NCBI RefSeq assembly: GCF_001308265.1
Contig: NZ_CP012023.1
Coordinates: forward strand, 2,246,932-2,310,931
Direction of reading: 5' to 3'
Length of the DNA stretch: 64,000 nt
From: Celeribacter marinus
GTDB lineage: Bacteria; Pseudomonadota; Alphaproteobacteria; Rhodobacterales; Rhodobacteraceae
The notes below the pieces were generated by a model. It saw only the letters and a program-made list of their open reading frames with translations, was not told the origin of the DNA and did not search any database. The position numbers and the translations under genes are program-made. The stretch's first letter is position 1; each line of letters opens with the position of its first letter. Shown here one piece after another: positions 44,203 through 53,637 of this stretch.

Positions 44203-45141
44203 ATGCAAGCGCTGCTCGAAGTTGTCTTTCCCGTCTTCATCATTGTTGGCTACGGATACCTTGCGGCGTGGCGCAAATGGGTGTCGGAGACCACAATCGA
44301 CGGCGTGATGTCGTTTGCGCAAAACTTTGCCGTGCCGCTTTTGTTGTTTTCGGGCATCTCGCAAATCAATCTGGGGCAGAACTTTCACGCGCCCCTCTTG
44401 CTATCGTTCTACGCAGGGGCATTTGCGGGCGGTGCATTTGCCTTTTTGGGGGCGCGCTACATCTTCAAACGTAGCCTGACAGATTGCGTCGCCATCGGGT
44501 TTATCGGCTTGTTTTCAAACTCGCTCCTGCTCGGCATTCCCATTACTGAACGCGCTTATGGCACGGACGCCTTGGGGTGGAATTTTGCCATTGTCTCTAT
44601 TCATGCGCCCATCCTGTATTCGGTTGGCATCGCGTTCATGGAATACGCCAAGGCGAAGGGGCAAGGCCTCTCACCCGCCAAACTGGCGCGCCAGATTGCC
44701 CGTTCGGTGCTCCGTAACCCGCTTGTCCTTGGGATCGCTGCGGGGTGGATCGTCAATATCGGTCAGATCGAGTTGCCTAAGTTCGCGTGGGACGCGGTGG
44801 GCATGATGAAATCTGCGGCCATTCCCGCCGCCCTATTCGGTTTGGGTGGCGTGTTGGTGCGCTACAAACCCGAAGGCGACATGCGGGTCATTTTGTGGGC
44901 CATCACGGCCTCGCTTTTGGTGCATCCGCTGATCACTTACGGCATGGGTCACTTTGTGTTTGACCTTGAGACCGGCGCGCTGCGCTCGGCCACAATCACC
45001 GCCGCGATGGCCCCCGGCGTGAACGCCTATTTGTTCGCAAATATGTACGGATCTGCGAAACGTGTCGCCGCCACATCGGTGTTGCTCGCAACCGCGCTGA
45101 CCGTTGTGACCTCTTGGGTTTGGCTCGCGGTCCTGCCGTAA
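44203..45141 (+). CDS. AEC-family (auxin efflux carrier-like) transporter
   Basis: The 312-residue membrane protein has about ten hydrophobic helices, starting with LLEVVFPVFIIVGYGYLA. Family stretches include FAVPLLLFSGIS, SNSLLLGIPITERAYG, and the C-terminal TAAMAPGVNAYLFANMYG. AEC members in bacteria export or take up malate, malonate or similar organic acids; the substrate here is not readable. It starts one base after the MBL gene and ends 4 bp from the convergent RTX gene. Confidence 0.87.
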   Translation: MQALLEVVFPVFIIVGYGYLAAWRKWVSETTIDGVMSFAQNFAVPLLLFSGISQINLGQNFHAPLLLSFYAGAFAGGAFAFLGARYIFKRSLTDCVAIGFIGLFSNSLLLGIPITERAYGTDALGWNFAIVSIHAPILYSVGIAFMEYAKAKGQGLSPAKLARQIARSVLRNPLVLGIAAGWIVNIGQIELPKFAWDAVGMMKSAAIPAALFGLGGVLVRYKPEGDMRVILWAITASLLVHPLITYGMGHFVFDLETGALRSATITAAMAPGVNAYLFANMYGSAKRVAATSVLLATALTVVTSWVWLAVLP

Positions 45142-45145
45142 ATCT

Positions 45146-47959
45146 CTAGGCGCGTTTGGGCAAACGGATATGACCCGCGCGCCAGTCGCGCCCCTTGGCA
45201 AAGCGCAGCACGGGTTGACCATACATGCGGGCCGCATCCGTTGCAGGTGCACCAGAGCGCAAAATGGTTTCGAGCGCGGGGAAAAGGTCGAACAACTCGG
45301 CCTTTGCCGCACGGTCGAAACCGGACAGTGCAAAACGACCCGGAAAAAGGCTTTCCGAGGCGCATCCATTCGCCAAAATCAATGCATGCCGGGGCAACAA
45401 CAGGTGATGATACGTCACATCGCGGCTCCCTTTTGCGCGCCGCACGCGACCGTCCCCATGCTCCAGTAGATGTTTTGCACGCACCAAAACACCTGCCTTT
45501 GCGTGTGAGCAAAGATCCGGCAACACAAGTCCATGCTGAGGCGACACCCATAAATCGCCCGAGTTGCCCAATGTCCCGTCACGAATGCGGATCGGCAATA
45601 GGTCGGGTTGTAGGGCAAGTCGCGCCCGTTTGAGAGTGGTGCGCCCCGCCCACAAGATCGGTTGCGCCCCACTGTTAAGGGTTGAGACGAGATCACCATG
45701 GCGCAACTCCTCGATCAAGCGGTTGCCCGACGGCGTCATGATCCGCGTGCCCGACACGAAACACGGAATCCCAATCGCATGCATCTGTTGTGCACCGTCC
45801 ACCTGTGTCGGTGCGATCCCGGTCAACGTGATGCTTTCGCCATTGGGGAAGGTGAGAACGGCATTTCCCAACCCGTCATCTGACACGACAACGTCCCATG
45901 CGTTGACGGGATTGCCATCGCTGTCCGTTAAGGCAGACACATCCAGTTGGTCGTCGGTATAGCCATCGGAGTTGCTATCGGTGAAATCGAAATCCGTGAT
46001 GATGTCATTGCCGAACCCGTCGGCGAAGACCATGGTATCCTGACCGTTGGAAGAGGTGATGGTGTCATCGCCCGCCCCCCCCGTGATTGTGTCGTCTCCG
46101 CGGCCGCCGTCGATCGCGTCATTGCCTGCGCCACCAAACAAGGTGTCAACCCCATCGCCGCCATACAGTTCATCATCGCCCGAGCCACCTATGATGGTAT
46201 CGCCCCCATCCCCGCCATCAAGCAACAGTCCTGATCCGTCAGGGCTCGCGTCAATAGTATCCGCACCCGAACCGCCTCGAATGGCCTCGATGTTATCAAA
46301 ATTGACTGAGTCGGCTCCGCTCGTGGCCGTGCCGTCTTCCCAATCTGAGAATGTGACAGTGACGTCGGTCGTCACATTGGAAAAATCTAGCGTATCCGCG
46401 TCCGAAATGCCTGCACCGCCAAAGACCGTATCCGAGCCCCATCCATCGCTATAGAAAAAGGTATCCGCGTCATCGCCGCCATAAAGGGTGTCGTTGCCCG
46501 TACCACCCTCAATCCAGTCTTCACCCGCATCACCATAGATCGTGTCGTTTCCCGCGCCACCTTCGGCGTAGTCACCGCCAGCTCCGAGGGTAATGGTATC
46601 CGCACCGTCGCCACCATAAACCGCGTCGTTGCCCGATCCGCCCGTAAATGTGTCATCCCCCGCGCGTAAGTCATATGTCGCACCGGTCGCGTCCAATGAC
46701 GCGTCGACCGTGTCGTTTTGGCCTGTCAGGATGAAATTCTCCATCGAGTTACCGCTGCCCGAACTGTTCCCCGTGTCGAAGGCGAAGTTGAACGCGTTGT
46801 CACCGCTATAGGTGACATCAACAGCACTGCCCGTGGAGTAGGCAAAGTCGACCGTATCCCAGTCGTCATCCCCGTACATCGTGCTCGTGCCGTCGCCCTC
46901 AAGGACGTAGAAACTGTCATTGCCGGTGCCGCCCGACATGGTGTCGTTGCCGGTGCCGCCGTAAAGGTGGTCGCCTCCGGCATCCCCCGAAAGCGTATCG
47001 TTGCCCGCGTCGCCATAGAGGACGTCGATTCCTGCGCCGCCATAAATCGTGTCGTCGTCGTTGCCCCCATACAGGGTATCATTGCCGTCATCGCCCCAGA
47101 TCAGATCGTAGCCATCACCGCCGTAAATCGTGTCGTCGCCGGTCCCGCCATGCAGTTCGTCATGCCCCCCCTCGCCGTGGATCCAGTCGTTGTCCGCGTC
47201 CCCGTAAACCTCATCGTCCCCACCCCCCGCGTAGATGGTGTCGTTGCCTGCACCGCCATAAAGCGTGTCATCGTAGTTGTGTTGAACAACGGCTTCATCA
47301 TCGATGATGTCATCGCCGTCGCCGCCATAGACCGTATCGCCATCGGCTTGTGTGGCGCCGCCGGTGCCATAATAAATGGTGTCGTTACCGGCGCCGCCCT
47401 CGATGCTGTCCGCACCCGCACCCGCATTGATGATATCGTCACCCGCACCTGCGACGATCTCGTCGTTATACGCACCCCCATTATAGGTTTGCGCCAGATC
47501 GGGATCATAGGTTGGCGTGGCCATGTCAACATAGTCGGGAAGGTTGAACGCGCTGACGTTGCTGACACTGCTGACCTGGTAGGTGACACCGGGGACGAGT
47601 TCGGGGTTGCTGACAACACCGACCTGAGTACCGCCGATCTCTACCGAGTAGACGTCAAAAAGGTTGCCCTGCCCGTCGGACAGGGTGATCTGATCCTCAA
47701 GATAAACTCCTCCAGACGCGACCGTTCCGCCACTCACATTCGTGACGACAGCAGTCTGGGTGAAATCATCCCCCACCTCGTTGATTGTTGCATCACCGCC
47801 AAACCGTACATCGTCGTCGTTAATCGTATAGGTCAGGTGATCGTTCGAATTGTCCCATGACGGATCAAGCCGCCACACATGACCAACCTGCGCCGTCAGA
47901 TTACCTGACGTCGACGAGAGGCTTGATGCGGCATAGCCCTTGAGAATATACGTCGCCAT
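45146..47959 (-). CDS. RTX-repeat protein with C-terminal Hint_2 domain
   Basis: The 937-residue acidic protein is probably secreted by a type I system. Residues 1-150 form a beta-rich N-terminal domain, also found in the divergent neighbour. Residues ~165-700 carry many GGxGxDxx calcium-binding nonapeptides (for example GGAGNDTIYGG). The C-terminal ~205 residues are a Hedgehog/intein (Hint_2) domain starting at C733 in CFVSGTRIMTP, with RHGDLVSTLN and SPQHGLVLPD. Hint domains can self-cleave at the cysteine, here releasing the RTX part. No classical signal peptide is seen. Partner secretion genes are not in the window. Function, perhaps surface adhesion, is unknown. Confidence 0.88.
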   Translation of the reverse strand: MATYILKGYAASSLSSTSGNLTAQVGHVWRLDPSWDNSNDHLTYTINDDDVRFGGDATINEVGDDFTQTAVVTNVSGGTVASGGVYLEDQITLSDGQGNLFDVYSVEIGGTQVGVVSNPELVPGVTYQVSSVSNVSAFNLPDYVDMATPTYDPDLAQTYNGGAYNDEIVAGAGDDIINAGAGADSIEGGAGNDTIYYGTGGATQADGDTVYGGDGDDIIDDEAVVQHNYDDTLYGGAGNDTIYAGGGDDEVYGDADNDWIHGEGGHDELHGGTGDDTIYGGDGYDLIWGDDGNDTLYGGNDDDTIYGGAGIDVLYGDAGNDTLSGDAGGDHLYGGTGNDTMSGGTGNDSFYVLEGDGTSTMYGDDDWDTVDFAYSTGSAVDVTYSGDNAFNFAFDTGNSSGSGNSMENFILTGQNDTVDASLDATGATYDLRAGDDTFTGGSGNDAVYGGDGADTITLGAGGDYAEGGAGNDTIYGDAGEDWIEGGTGNDTLYGGDDADTFFYSDGWGSDTVFGGAGISDADTLDFSNVTTDVTVTFSDWEDGTATSGADSVNFDNIEAIRGGSGADTIDASPDGSGLLLDGGDGGDTIIGGSGDDELYGGDGVDTLFGGAGNDAIDGGRGDDTITGGAGDDTITSSNGQDTMVFADGFGNDIITDFDFTDSNSDGYTDDQLDVSALTDSDGNPVNAWDVVVSDDGLGNAVLTFPNGESITLTGIAPTQVDGAQQMHAIGIPCFVSGTRIMTPSGNRLIEELRHGDLVSTLNSGAQPILWAGRTTLKRARLALQPDLLPIRIRDGTLGNSGDLWVSPQHGLVLPDLCSHAKAGVLVRAKHLLEHGDGRVRRAKGSRDVTYHHLLLPRHALILANGCASESLFPGRFALSGFDRAAKAELFDLFPALETILRSGAPATDAARMYGQPVLRFAKGRDWRAGHIRLPKRA

Positions 47960-48272
47960 AGAACCAAAACCCTAACAAATCAGAGTTAGATTTATGGTTT
48001 AAATCCAAACAAATTGTGTATTCGCGCGTTCCAATTGCCTCAATTTTGAAAGATTTTTGGCCTGCCGTGCGCATGAGGTCCACAGACGTCAAATGAATGG
48101 GCCGTGCGCGGGCATATCTGTGACCCTATGGAAACAAGCCACCCTAAAGTTTTAAGATTTCGTCAATTGAGCAAACATGTGCCCCATTCTTGCCACATTT
48201 GGACGGTGTTTATGATCCTGAGCAGATCCGCGCCGTCAGAGTGTGGACTAAAAATAAAGATGCAGGTTCACA
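47960..48272. promoter_or_regulatory. Divergent promoter region of the two RTX/Hint genes
   Basis: These 313 bases separate the starts of the two divergent RTX genes. The sequence is relatively AT-rich near both starts and must hold both promoters. No clear inverted repeat or known operator was recognised. A short open frame (48104-48307) overlaps the neighbouring start and is not supported. Confidence 0.5.
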
Positions 48273-51200
48273 ATGCCAACGTATACGGTTCAGTATTACG
48301 CCTATGATCCCCGTGGAAATTTGCCCAATTCGGGCATATTTACTTATGGTGGGCCAAGCACCTATGCAGGGTCCGCCCTGATCACCGACACTCAAACGGG
48401 AACCGATGGTGCGGGCCTTGACGATGACAACGCGGGTGAAAACGCAACTGTCGATATCACGCTTGGCGGCACCGCATATACGGGACTAGCGATCGACGCC
48501 GAAGAAAGCTGGACGCTGACCAACGCAGCCACGGGCCAAGAATTCAATGTGGTGGCCGTCGAGGTCGATACCCCTGGCGGCAACCAGTGGATTATGCTGT
48601 CCGAAGCCCCTCTTGTTGCGGGCACCGCCTATACCGTCATTTCACACGATACCTTGCCCGATGGTGGCACGGACGATCCGGGCTTTGTCTATTCCTTCTA
48701 CGAGGATGGCGTGATCACGGGCACGTCTGGCGACGACACCATTGATACAACCTACGCAGGCGATCCTGAGGGCGAGCGTGTCGATGACGGCATCCTGAAT
48801 GGCGGCGTATTCCACTGGAATGACTTGGGCAATCAGACCAACTACATGAACGGTTCGGGGTCGTTGACCTCCGAAGGCATGACGATGAATTTCGCGGTCG
48901 TCGATGATGGAACTGGGCAAATTGCCTATGACCCAACGGGCAACGGTGCCTACAACGCGAACGGCTATACCGAGTCAGGCGAAGTCTTTGATCCGGATAG
49001 CACGATGTTCCTGTTTGGCGATCGTGGCGCGGGCGATGGTGCGGACACCATGACCATGACCATGGATTTCTCGGCTACAACCCCTGCAAGCGGGTTGAGC
49101 GACGAAGTCCGCAACGTCTCCTTTCGGCTCAATGACCTCGATCAGGTTGCGGGCGGTTTCACAGACGTTATCACGATCAGAGCCTATGACGCCTTGGGCA
49201 ACGAGGTGCCTGTTGCGTTCGACATAGCGGCCAGTCAATCCTTGTCCGGCAACACCGTCACAGGAACAGGAAGTACGAACACAGGCGATCAAAACGGCTC
49301 GCTTTTGGTGAACATTGCGGGGCCAGTGGCCTCCATCGTGATCGACTACGACAACACAGGCACGTCCACACAGGGCGTGTGGATGTCTGATGTGGCGTTT
49401 GACGCCTCCTACCCAGATTACGACGATGTGATCGAAGCGGGTGACGGCGACGACATCATTGACGCCGGTCTTGGCGATGACATCATCTACGGCGGCACAG
49501 GCAACGACACGATCATGGGAGGCCTCGGCGCCGACCAAAACTATGGCGGCATCGGTCAGGACACCCTCGATTATTCCGGCTCGGACGCAGGCGTCAACGT
49601 CAACCTTGCTACCAACACCTATTCGGGCGGCTATGCGGCAGGTGACACAGGCAGCGGCATGGACGGCATCATCGGGTCTGATTTTGACGACACGCTGATC
49701 GGCTTTGACGGGATGGATCCCGACCCTCTCACAGGCTTTACCAACGTCTTTTACGGCGGGGACGGCGACGACTATCTCGATGGTGCGGGCGGCGATGACG
49801 ACCTATACGGCGAGGCTGGCGAGGACACCATTCTAGGCGGCGCAGGTGACGACTACATTGACGGCGGCACAGGTGATGACACCCTTGACGGTGGTGACGG
49901 CGATGATGACATTTATGCAGGCGCAGGGGATGACATCATCACTGGCGGCGCAGGCAACGACAACCTCCACGGCAACGCGGGGAGCGACTGGGTCGATGGC
50001 GGCGATGGTGACGACTATATCAACACGCGGACCACACTCGGCACAGGCTTGCCTGACACGGGCTACACCCACCCTGACGATCCCGCACTCAGCTACGGCG
50101 CGGACACCAACCCGACCAATGACATGGACACCGTGTATGGCGGCGCTGGCAATGACACGATCCTGACAGGCGATGACAACGATTATATCGAGGGCGGCAC
50201 AGGCGCCGATAGCGTCGATGCGGGTTTTGACGACGATACGGTTCTGGGCGGCGCAGGCGATGACCTTTTGGAAGGCAACGAAGGCAACGACACGATCTAC
50301 GGCGGCGATGACGACGATATTATCTACGGCGAACTTGGCCCGACCAACGCGGATTACGCACTGAGCGAGCTGTACAACCTTGATGACGCAGGAGAAACCA
50401 CCTCCGCCGATACAGACCCAACCAACAATTCCGACACGCTCTATGGCGGCGCGGGCAATGATACGATCTACGGTCAGGACGATGCCGACACGCTTTATGG
50501 CGAGGACGGCGACGACACACTGGACGGCGGCGTCGACGACGATAGTCTTTCTGGCGGGGCCGGAAACGATACGCTGATCGGGGGTCAGGGCAATGATACC
50601 TTGAACGGTGATGGCGGCTATGACATCCTGAATGGCGGCTTGGGTGACGACATCATCTACGCGGGCAGTGGCGACACGGCCAATGGCGGCGACGGATCGG
50701 ATATCATCTACATCGACCCCTCCCAGCTTGATGGTACGGCCATCACCATAGACGGTGAGGAAACCAACGACACCGGCGCGGGCGATGTGCTCAACCTCTC
50801 CTTGCTTGGTCCGGGGCTTTACACGCCCGGCTCGGCCGTGTTCACCACACCAGATGAGGAAAACGGATCGGTCACCTTGTCGGATGGCACGGTCATTACC
50901 TTTGCCAATATCGAGACGATCATTTGTTTCGGGCGCGGCACCCGCATTGAAACCCCCTACGGTCCCCGCCCTGTCGAGAGTCTGCGTGCGGGCGATTTGA
51001 TCCTCACCATGGACAACGGCCCGCAACCGTTGCGGTGGGTCGGCTCACGCGAAGTTCCCGCGTTAGGCACCTTTGCCCCTATCGAATTTGCCGCAGGTGC
51101 GATGGGCAACACCGAGACCCTCATCGTCTCTCCACAACACCGCATGTTGATACAGGATTGGCGCGCGCAAGTCTTGTTTGACACCGAGCAAGTGTTCACG

Positions 51201-51479
51201 GCGGCCACCCATTTGGTCAACGACGACACCATCCGCCGTCTTGAGGGCGGAACAGTGGAGTATTTCCACCTGATGTTCGACGGCCATGAGGTCGTGTTTG
51301 CCGAAGGCGCACCATCCGAAAGCCTCTACCCCTCCGATCACACACTCGGCGCGCTCGATGACGCAGGGCGCGAGGAACTGTTCCAAATCTTCCCTGACCT
51401 GCGCGCCATGCCCTACGCCGCTCACCCAACCGCGCGGCGCTGCCTCAAAGGGTACGAGACCAAGCTATTGATTGCATAA
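48273..51479 (+). CDS. Large RTX-repeat protein with C-terminal Hint_2 domain
   Basis: The protein has 1068 residues. The N-terminal ~140 residues resemble the start of the divergent neighbour (shared pattern of VEVDT..LVAGTAYTVIS). Residues ~210-385 form a further beta-domain of the kind found in extracellular proteins. RTX nonapeptides fill ~390-860 (GGTGNDTIMGG, GGDGDDYLDGAG). The C-terminal 184 residues are a Hint_2 domain from C885 in CFGRGTRIETP, with RAGDLILTMDNGPQPLRWVG, IVSPQHRML and EGAPSESLYP. No classical signal peptide is visible, consistent with type I export. A strong terminator follows the stop. Function is unknown. Confidence 0.88.
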   Translation: MPTYTVQYYAYDPRGNLPNSGIFTYGGPSTYAGSALITDTQTGTDGAGLDDDNAGENATVDITLGGTAYTGLAIDAEESWTLTNAATGQEFNVVAVEVDTPGGNQWIMLSEAPLVAGTAYTVISHDTLPDGGTDDPGFVYSFYEDGVITGTSGDDTIDTTYAGDPEGERVDDGILNGGVFHWNDLGNQTNYMNGSGSLTSEGMTMNFAVVDDGTGQIAYDPTGNGAYNANGYTESGEVFDPDSTMFLFGDRGAGDGADTMTMTMDFSATTPASGLSDEVRNVSFRLNDLDQVAGGFTDVITIRAYDALGNEVPVAFDIAASQSLSGNTVTGTGSTNTGDQNGSLLVNIAGPVASIVIDYDNTGTSTQGVWMSDVAFDASYPDYDDVIEAGDGDDIIDAGLGDDIIYGGTGNDTIMGGLGADQNYGGIGQDTLDYSGSDAGVNVNLATNTYSGGYAAGDTGSGMDGIIGSDFDDTLIGFDGMDPDPLTGFTNVFYGGDGDDYLDGAGGDDDLYGEAGEDTILGGAGDDYIDGGTGDDTLDGGDGDDDIYAGAGDDIITGGAGNDNLHGNAGSDWVDGGDGDDYINTRTTLGTGLPDTGYTHPDDPALSYGADTNPTNDMDTVYGGAGNDTILTGDDNDYIEGGTGADSVDAGFDDDTVLGGAGDDLLEGNEGNDTIYGGDDDDIIYGELGPTNADYALSELYNLDDAGETTSADTDPTNNSDTLYGGAGNDTIYGQDDADTLYGEDGDDTLDGGVDDDSLSGGAGNDTLIGGQGNDTLNGDGGYDILNGGLGDDIIYAGSGDTANGGDGSDIIYIDPSQLDGTAITIDGEETNDTGAGDVLNLSLLGPGLYTPGSAVFTTPDEENGSVTLSDGTVITFANIETIICFGRGTRIETPYGPRPVESLRAGDLILTMDNGPQPLRWVGSREVPALGTFAPIEFAAGAMGNTETLIVSPQHRMLIQDWRAQVLFDTEQVFTAATHLVNDDTIRRLEGGTVEYFHLMFDGHEVVFAEGAPSESLYPSDHTLGALDDAGREELFQIFPDLRAMPYAAHPTARRCLKGYETKLLIA

Positions 51480-51514
51480 CACAAAACCCCGCCCAATGAG
51501 GCGGGGTTTTGTGT
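51479..51514 (+). terminator. Intrinsic terminator after the large RTX/Hint gene
   Basis: A perfect 15-bp stem (arms ACACAAAACCCCGCC and complement) has a 6-base loop CAATGA, followed by TTAG. The right arm contains TTTT, and the left arm AAAA, so it may act in both directions. It begins at the last base of the stop codon. Confidence 0.85.
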
Positions 51515-51567
51515 TTAGTGCCACGCGTAGCACCGAAAATCTCTGGACAATGCCGCGCAGCTGCTAT

Positions 51568-51581
51568 TTTGGTATACCAAA
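51568..51581. promoter_or_regulatory. Palindromic operator before the Ldh_2 gene
   Basis: TTTGGTATACCAAA is a perfect 14-bp palindrome 24 bp before the ATG at 51606. It matches the TGGTATACCA type site of GntR/FadR-subfamily repressors. No GntR gene is seen in the window, so the regulator would be encoded elsewhere. Confidence 0.6.
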
Positions 51582-51605
51582 TCAACTAGCATATTAGGCA
51601 GTACC

Positions 51606-52661
51606 ATGACCCAGCGTTTTGACCGCACCGCCCTGTTCACCCTCGCCCGCGATCTTTTGACCGGTGCCGGTTTGGAAAAAGCCAAAGCTGACATTGTGGC
51701 CGAACTTCTGATCCAGACCGACGAGATCGGCGTGACCACGCACGGCATCTCTATGGTCCCCTACTATGTCCCCGAACTCAAAGCCGGAAACATGACCACC
51801 ACCGGTAGCCATGATGTGATTGCCGACAATAAGGTGACGATGCTGTGGGATGGGAATTACCTGCCCGGTCACTGGGTGATGACACAAGCGCTTGAGACCT
51901 GCATGGCGCGGGCGGCTGAGTTTGGCATGGCCGCAATGGCGATCCGGCGCAGCCATCACATCGGGTGTCTGTCTGCCCTGACGCGCATAGCCGCGATGCG
52001 GGGCTACGTGTGCTACATCGCCACCTCCGATCCATCAGGTGAATGGGTCGCGCCGTTCGGCGGCACCGAGCCGCTTTTGACGCCAAACCCGTGGGCTGTG
52101 GGCTACCCGGCCACCGATCACCCCGTGCTGATCGACACCTGCGCCTCCATCACCACCGTGTCCAAAGTGCGAGAACATATCAACACGGGGGTGCCGTTTG
52201 CGCATGAATGGATGCTCGACAACACGGGGCACGCCACAACCGATCCGACCGTGTTCAACACCACGCCCAAAGGGTCCATCTTGCCCGTGGGTGGCATGGA
52301 TCACGGCCATAAGGGCTTTGCTATGGGGCTCATGGTCGAAATGCTCACACAAGCCCTCGCCGCTCATGGTCGTGTCGAGGCCCCAACCCGTTGGGGCGCG
52401 AACGTCTTTCTCCAAGTACTTGATCCCAAAGCATTTGGCGGACTTGACGCGTTCAAGGCACAGACCGACCATCTCAATGCCGCCTGCCGCGCCAATACAC
52501 CAATTGATGCCGCCCGCCCCGTACGCGTGCCCGGGGACCGCGCCGCAAGCGCACGCGCGGCAAGCGCGTCCAAGGGCGTGGTTGTGGTCGACGAAGTGCT
52601 CACCCGCGTGGCCGCCTGTGCGACAGACGCAGGGCTCACCATGCCGACACCCCTAAGCTGA
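51606..52661 (+). CDS. Ldh_2-family NAD(P)H-dependent 2-oxoacid reductase / dehydrogenase
   Basis: The 351-residue protein belongs to the malate/lactate dehydrogenase family unrelated to classical LDH (YlbC, YiaK, ComC). Motifs seen are the N-terminal TDEIGVTTHGIS, the catalytic-region RRSHHIGCL, TPNPWAVGYP and GHKGFAMGLMVEML. Members act on (S)-2-hydroxyacids, ureidoglycolate, 2,3-diketogulonate or cyclic imino acids. It opens a unit followed by a sugar isomerase/epimerase and a fused DhaKL, which points to a sugar-acid or polyol route. Substrate is undetermined. Confidence 0.85.
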   Translation: MTQRFDRTALFTLARDLLTGAGLEKAKADIVAELLIQTDEIGVTTHGISMVPYYVPELKAGNMTTTGSHDVIADNKVTMLWDGNYLPGHWVMTQALETCMARAAEFGMAAMAIRRSHHIGCLSALTRIAAMRGYVCYIATSDPSGEWVAPFGGTEPLLTPNPWAVGYPATDHPVLIDTCASITTVSKVREHINTGVPFAHEWMLDNTGHATTDPTVFNTTPKGSILPVGGMDHGHKGFAMGLMVEMLTQALAAHGRVEAPTRWGANVFLQVLDPKAFGGLDAFKAQTDHLNAACRANTPIDAARPVRVPGDRAASARAASASKGVVVVDEVLTRVAACATDAGLTMPTPLS

Positions 52662-52817
52662 GGCGCGGCCCCACTTAAACACATCTAAACCTCATCTGAA
52701 GCAAATCTTCTCGTCCGTGCTGTATCTTTCCATTTTCCAAACGGCCGATGTTCTCTAGGATCATCGGCCAAGGGAAGGCCGTAACCGCGGTCTTTATCAA
52801 GACATAGGGAGAGCGCC

Positions 52818-53636
52818 ATGAAACTCGGACTAGGCAGTTACGCCTATCGTTGGTCTATCGGGATCAAAGATCAGGTTCCCGCCAACCCCCTAGATGCGTT
52901 CGATATTCTGGATCGCGCCGAGGCACTTGGCCTTGAGGTTGTGCAATATGCCGACAATATGCCGCTTGACCGCTACTCAGAGGCCGATCATCACCGCCTG
53001 TATGAGGTCGCTCAAGACAAGGGATTGATCCTTGAACTTGGGACGCAGTGTTTCGATGCCGACGAAGTGGACCGCTATCTCGACATCGGGCAGAGGTTGC
53101 ACGCAAAAATCATGCGTGTTGCCCTTGATGAGGCCGACAGCCATGTGCCCGTCACCGAACTGGCCGAGCAATTGCGCCCGCGCGTGGAAAAAGCCCGCTC
53201 CAAAGGCATGAAAATCGCAATCGAGAACCATTTCAACTACCCCTCGCCGCGTATGGTCGAATTGCTCGACGCGGTGAACGACGATCACCTTGGGGTTTGT
53301 TTGGACGTGGCCAACTCGATCTGTGCCAATGAGTGGCCCGAGCAAACCATTTCCATGCTCGCGCCCTACACAATCAACCTGCACCTCAAGGACTATGAGA
53401 TCACGCCTGACCCATATGGCGTTGGGTTTCGCATTCACGGCGTGCCACTCGGACAGGGCCGCGCGCCGATTGCGTGGACCCTTGATCAACTCAAACACTG
53501 CCCTGCGGATATGAGCGTCATTTTAGAGCACTGGCTGATGTTGGACGAGGGTGGCCTCGACGTGGCCATTGCCAAAGAACAACCATGGATCGAGGCGACA
53601 ACCGCCGCTGCCAAAGATTTTGTAGGGGGACGTTAA
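52818..53636 (+). CDS. Sugar phosphate isomerase/epimerase (xylose isomerase-like TIM barrel)
   Basis: The 272-residue protein is of the AP endonuclease 2/xylose isomerase-like fold. Putative metal ligands are E in IAIENHFNYPS, D in LGVCLDVANS, H in INLHLKDYE and E in VILEHWLM. The family interconverts aldoses, ketoses, tetruloses or hydroxypyruvate. It starts behind an AGGGAGAG site and ends one base before the DhaKL gene, so the two products probably act in sequence. The likely reaction is isomerisation or epimerisation of a short sugar before or after phosphorylation; this is inference. Confidence 0.82.
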   Translation: MKLGLGSYAYRWSIGIKDQVPANPLDAFDILDRAEALGLEVVQYADNMPLDRYSEADHHRLYEVAQDKGLILELGTQCFDADEVDRYLDIGQRLHAKIMRVALDEADSHVPVTELAEQLRPRVEKARSKGMKIAIENHFNYPSPRMVELLDAVNDDHLGVCLDVANSICANEWPEQTISMLAPYTINLHLKDYEITPDPYGVGFRIHGVPLGQGRAPIAWTLDQLKHCPADMSVILEHWLMLDEGGLDVAIAKEQPWIEATTAAAKDFVGGR

Positions 53637-53637
53637 T

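Noticed and set aside
46718-47860. 380-codon open frame on the plus strand inside the first RTX gene
   Set aside because: It is the mirror of the biased GGxGxD codons of the RTX repeats on the other strand; its valine/alanine-rich repeats have no start signal or family match.
46000-50700. Repeated short units that might suggest a CRISPR array or satellite DNA
   Set aside because: The repeats are irregular in spacing at DNA level, lie in coding frame and encode calcium-binding nonapeptides.
49833-51026. 397-codon open frame on the minus strand inside the second RTX gene
   Set aside because: Same cause: antisense reading of RTX repeats, with low-complexity valine/isoleucine sequence and no recognised domain.
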